Assembly (NCBI GenBank): GCA_003542015.1
Contig: DPLL01000059.1
Location: 1-7,065, forward strand
DNA length: 7,065 nucleotides
Source: Microcoleaceae cyanobacterium UBA9251
GTDB taxonomy: Bacteria > Cyanobacteriota > Cyanobacteriia > Cyanobacteriales > Microcoleaceae
Direction of reading: 5' to 3'
Within the stretch, counting starts at the first letter, position 1, and every line of letters begins with the position of its first letter. Positions 6,356 to 7,065 of this stretch are shown here, piece after piece. The position numbers and the translations under genes were made by a program. The notes under the pieces are model-generated. The model saw nothing but the letters and a program-made list of their open reading frames with translations, had not been told where the DNA came from and ran no database searches.

Positions 6356-6485
6356 CGCTCCCTATCTAAATCGTTACAGCGTTTACTCAGACTAATTTTG
6401 CCTTTGCCTAGCTTAAGGTTCCGGCCTACTTACTTTCTCAGATTAAAATGTTTTGGGGCTGATCACCCTAATTTGTTAAAAAGCC

Positions 6486-6561
6486 TGCCGAAACTTATTG
6501 TATAGATTTAATAGGGCCTATATGAGAAAAAATGATAAGTTTTGTTACAAGAAGTTCGGCA
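6486..6561. repeat. Nested inverted repeats upstream of apcE
   Basis: Outer arms at 6486-6502 (TGCCGAAACTTATTGTA) and 6546-6561 pair with one mismatch and one single-base gap. Inside, AAACTTAT (6491-6498) is also perfectly complementary to ATAAGTTT (6535-6542), with the small palindrome ATAGG-G-CCTAT (6511-6521) at the same centre. The left arm can therefore pair with either of two partners. It lies 141-216 bases before the apcE start, where an operator or leader structure could act. Confidence 0.55.
6497..6502 (-). promoter_or_regulatory. Possible -10 box of apcE
   Basis: TACAAT on the minus strand is a fair -10 hexamer and would start transcription near 6490, with a leader of about 145 bases. 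No -35 match lies at the right distance, so an activator would be needed. It falls inside the left arm of the inverted repeat at 6486-6561. Weak evidence. Confidence 0.25.
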
Positions 6562-6571
6562 ACGGATTCTG

Positions 6572-6604
6572 TAACGGATGTAGCGGATGTAGCGGATGTA
6601 ACGG
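6572..6604 (+). repeat. Tandem 9-mer repeat in the apcE/methyltransferase intergenic region
   Basis: Three contiguous units, TAACGGATG, TAGCGGATG and TAGCGGATG (6572-6598), are followed by a partial unit TAACGG (6599-6604); a degenerate AACGGATT lies just upstream (6561-6568). Relative to a TATAAT at 6622-6627 the array covers about -62 to -30, where an activator or repressor would bind. It could equally be a slippage-prone microsatellite. It is unrelated to the ACCACAGAG repeats elsewhere in the window. Confidence 0.7.
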
Positions 6605-6621
6605 TTCACTTCTGCTGAACC

Positions 6622-6627
6622 TATAAT
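6622..6627 (+). promoter_or_regulatory. Probable -10 box of the methyltransferase gene
   Basis: A perfect TATAAT lies 56 bases before the ATG at 6684, giving a predicted start near 6634 and a leader of about 50 bases. At 17 bases upstream the -35 position holds TAACGG, the last partial unit of the tandem repeat, which is not a sigma70 -35. The promoter may therefore be activator-dependent. Confidence 0.5.
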
Positions 6628-6683
6628 CGCAGGTGTCGCTAAATGACTATACTTTACTTTGAATAAAAAAATTATCTCACATT

Positions 6684-7065
6684 ATGGAAACTTCACCTGA
6701 TATCAGCGCCGCCGTGCGGCGGCTTTACGATACTTTTCCTTTTCCGCCTGATCCTTTGTCGGACGAACCGCCGCCTGGGTACAACTGGCGCTGGAGTTGG
6801 CCGGATGCTTACAGTTTCTGCACGGGCCAAAAGCCGCCAAAACTGGATATTCGGATTTTAGATGCTGGCTGCGGTACCGGTTCGAGTACGGATTATCTGA
6901 TTCACCTGAATCCTGAAGCGTCGGTGACGGCGATCGACCTCAGTTCCGGTGCTTTGAAGGTAGCACAAGAACGCTGTAGGCGATCGGGCGCGCGATCGGC
7001 AGATTTTCGTCACCTCAGCTTGTACGATGCGGATCAACTCGAAGGCGAGTTCGATTTGATCAACT
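6684..7065 (+). CDS. Class I SAM-dependent methyltransferase (N-terminal part)
   Basis: The frame is open from the ATG at 6684 to the window end, giving 127 residues and then an edge cut. It begins METSPDISAAVRRLYDTFPF. Motif I, ILDAGCGTGSS (58-68), is the glycine-rich S-adenosylmethionine loop; the acidic residue after the second strand is Asp85 in VTAIDLSS; a third strand begins in FDLIN at the cut. These mark a Rossmann-fold class I methyltransferase. The substrate is not visible, since the substrate-binding part lies beyond the window. The N-terminal YDTFPFPP and a Trp-rich YNWRWSW segment precede the fold. No Shine-Dalgarno is seen before the ATG (AT-rich leader), common in cyanobacteria. 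It is divergent from apcE across 338 bases; shared regulation is possible, but no functional link to phycobilisomes is shown. Confidence 0.88.
   Translation, partial: METSPDISAAVRRLYDTFPFPPDPLSDEPPPGYNWRWSWPDAYSFCTGQKPPKLDIRILDAGCGTGSSTDYLIHLNPEASVTAIDLSSGALKVAQERCRRSGARSADFRHLSLYDADQLEGEFDLIN

Noticed and set aside
6370..6390. HLR1-like (RpaB) direct repeat GTTACA / TTTACT near the apcE start
   Set aside because: The second half-site is off by one base in spacing and does not match the consensus; too weak to call.

Overview
The window looks like chromosomal DNA of a filamentous cyanobacterium, probably Oscillatoriales and Microcoleus- or Oscillatoria-like. Three things point there: a full-length phycobilisome core-membrane linker gene (apcE), many CGATCG hexamers (the core of the cyanobacterial HIP1 motif; I did not notice a full GCGATCGC octamer), and several short tandem and palindromic repeats of kinds common in such genomes. 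The genus is inference; apcE makes the phylum nearly certain.

Layout. 1-240 is a mosaic of small inverted repeats ending in a tandem heptamer repeat. 220-1578 (minus) is an intact, stand-alone AAA-like P-loop ATPase of unknown role whose last codons and stop lie inside the heptamer repeat. 1579-1942 is mostly intergenic, with a possible ATPase promoter and an unidentified coding-like remnant. 1943-3469 is a decayed block: a DJ-1/PfpI-family gene on the minus strand (2008-2663) and the 3' half of a LysR-type regulator on the plus strand (2899-3311). Both carry several stops and frameshifts, and an inverted repeat sits between them. Inverted copies of one tandem 9-mer repeat bracket the block, and a second copy of the palindromic repeat found at the left edge lies at its right end. 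3490-6345 (minus) is apcE with a strong intrinsic terminator and a good Shine-Dalgarno sequence. 6346-6683 is a divergent intergenic region with a tandem 9-mer repeat and nested inverted repeats. 6684-7065 (plus) is the start of a class I SAM-dependent methyltransferase, cut by the window edge.

How the genes work together. ApcE organises the allophycocyanin core of the phycobilisome, anchors it to the thylakoid and acts as terminal energy emitter. Its three linker repeats predict a three-cylinder core. The terminator just after it suggests that apcE is transcribed alone here, not with apcABC. The methyltransferase shares only the upstream region with apcE, and nothing in the sequence ties it functionally to phycobilisomes. 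The DJ-1/PfpI and LysR remnants look like a former divergent regulator-target pair. I found no convincing new multi-gene system. The items most worth a second look are the orphan ATPase, the repeat architecture of the apcE/methyltransferase intergenic region, and the repeat-bracketed pseudogene pair.
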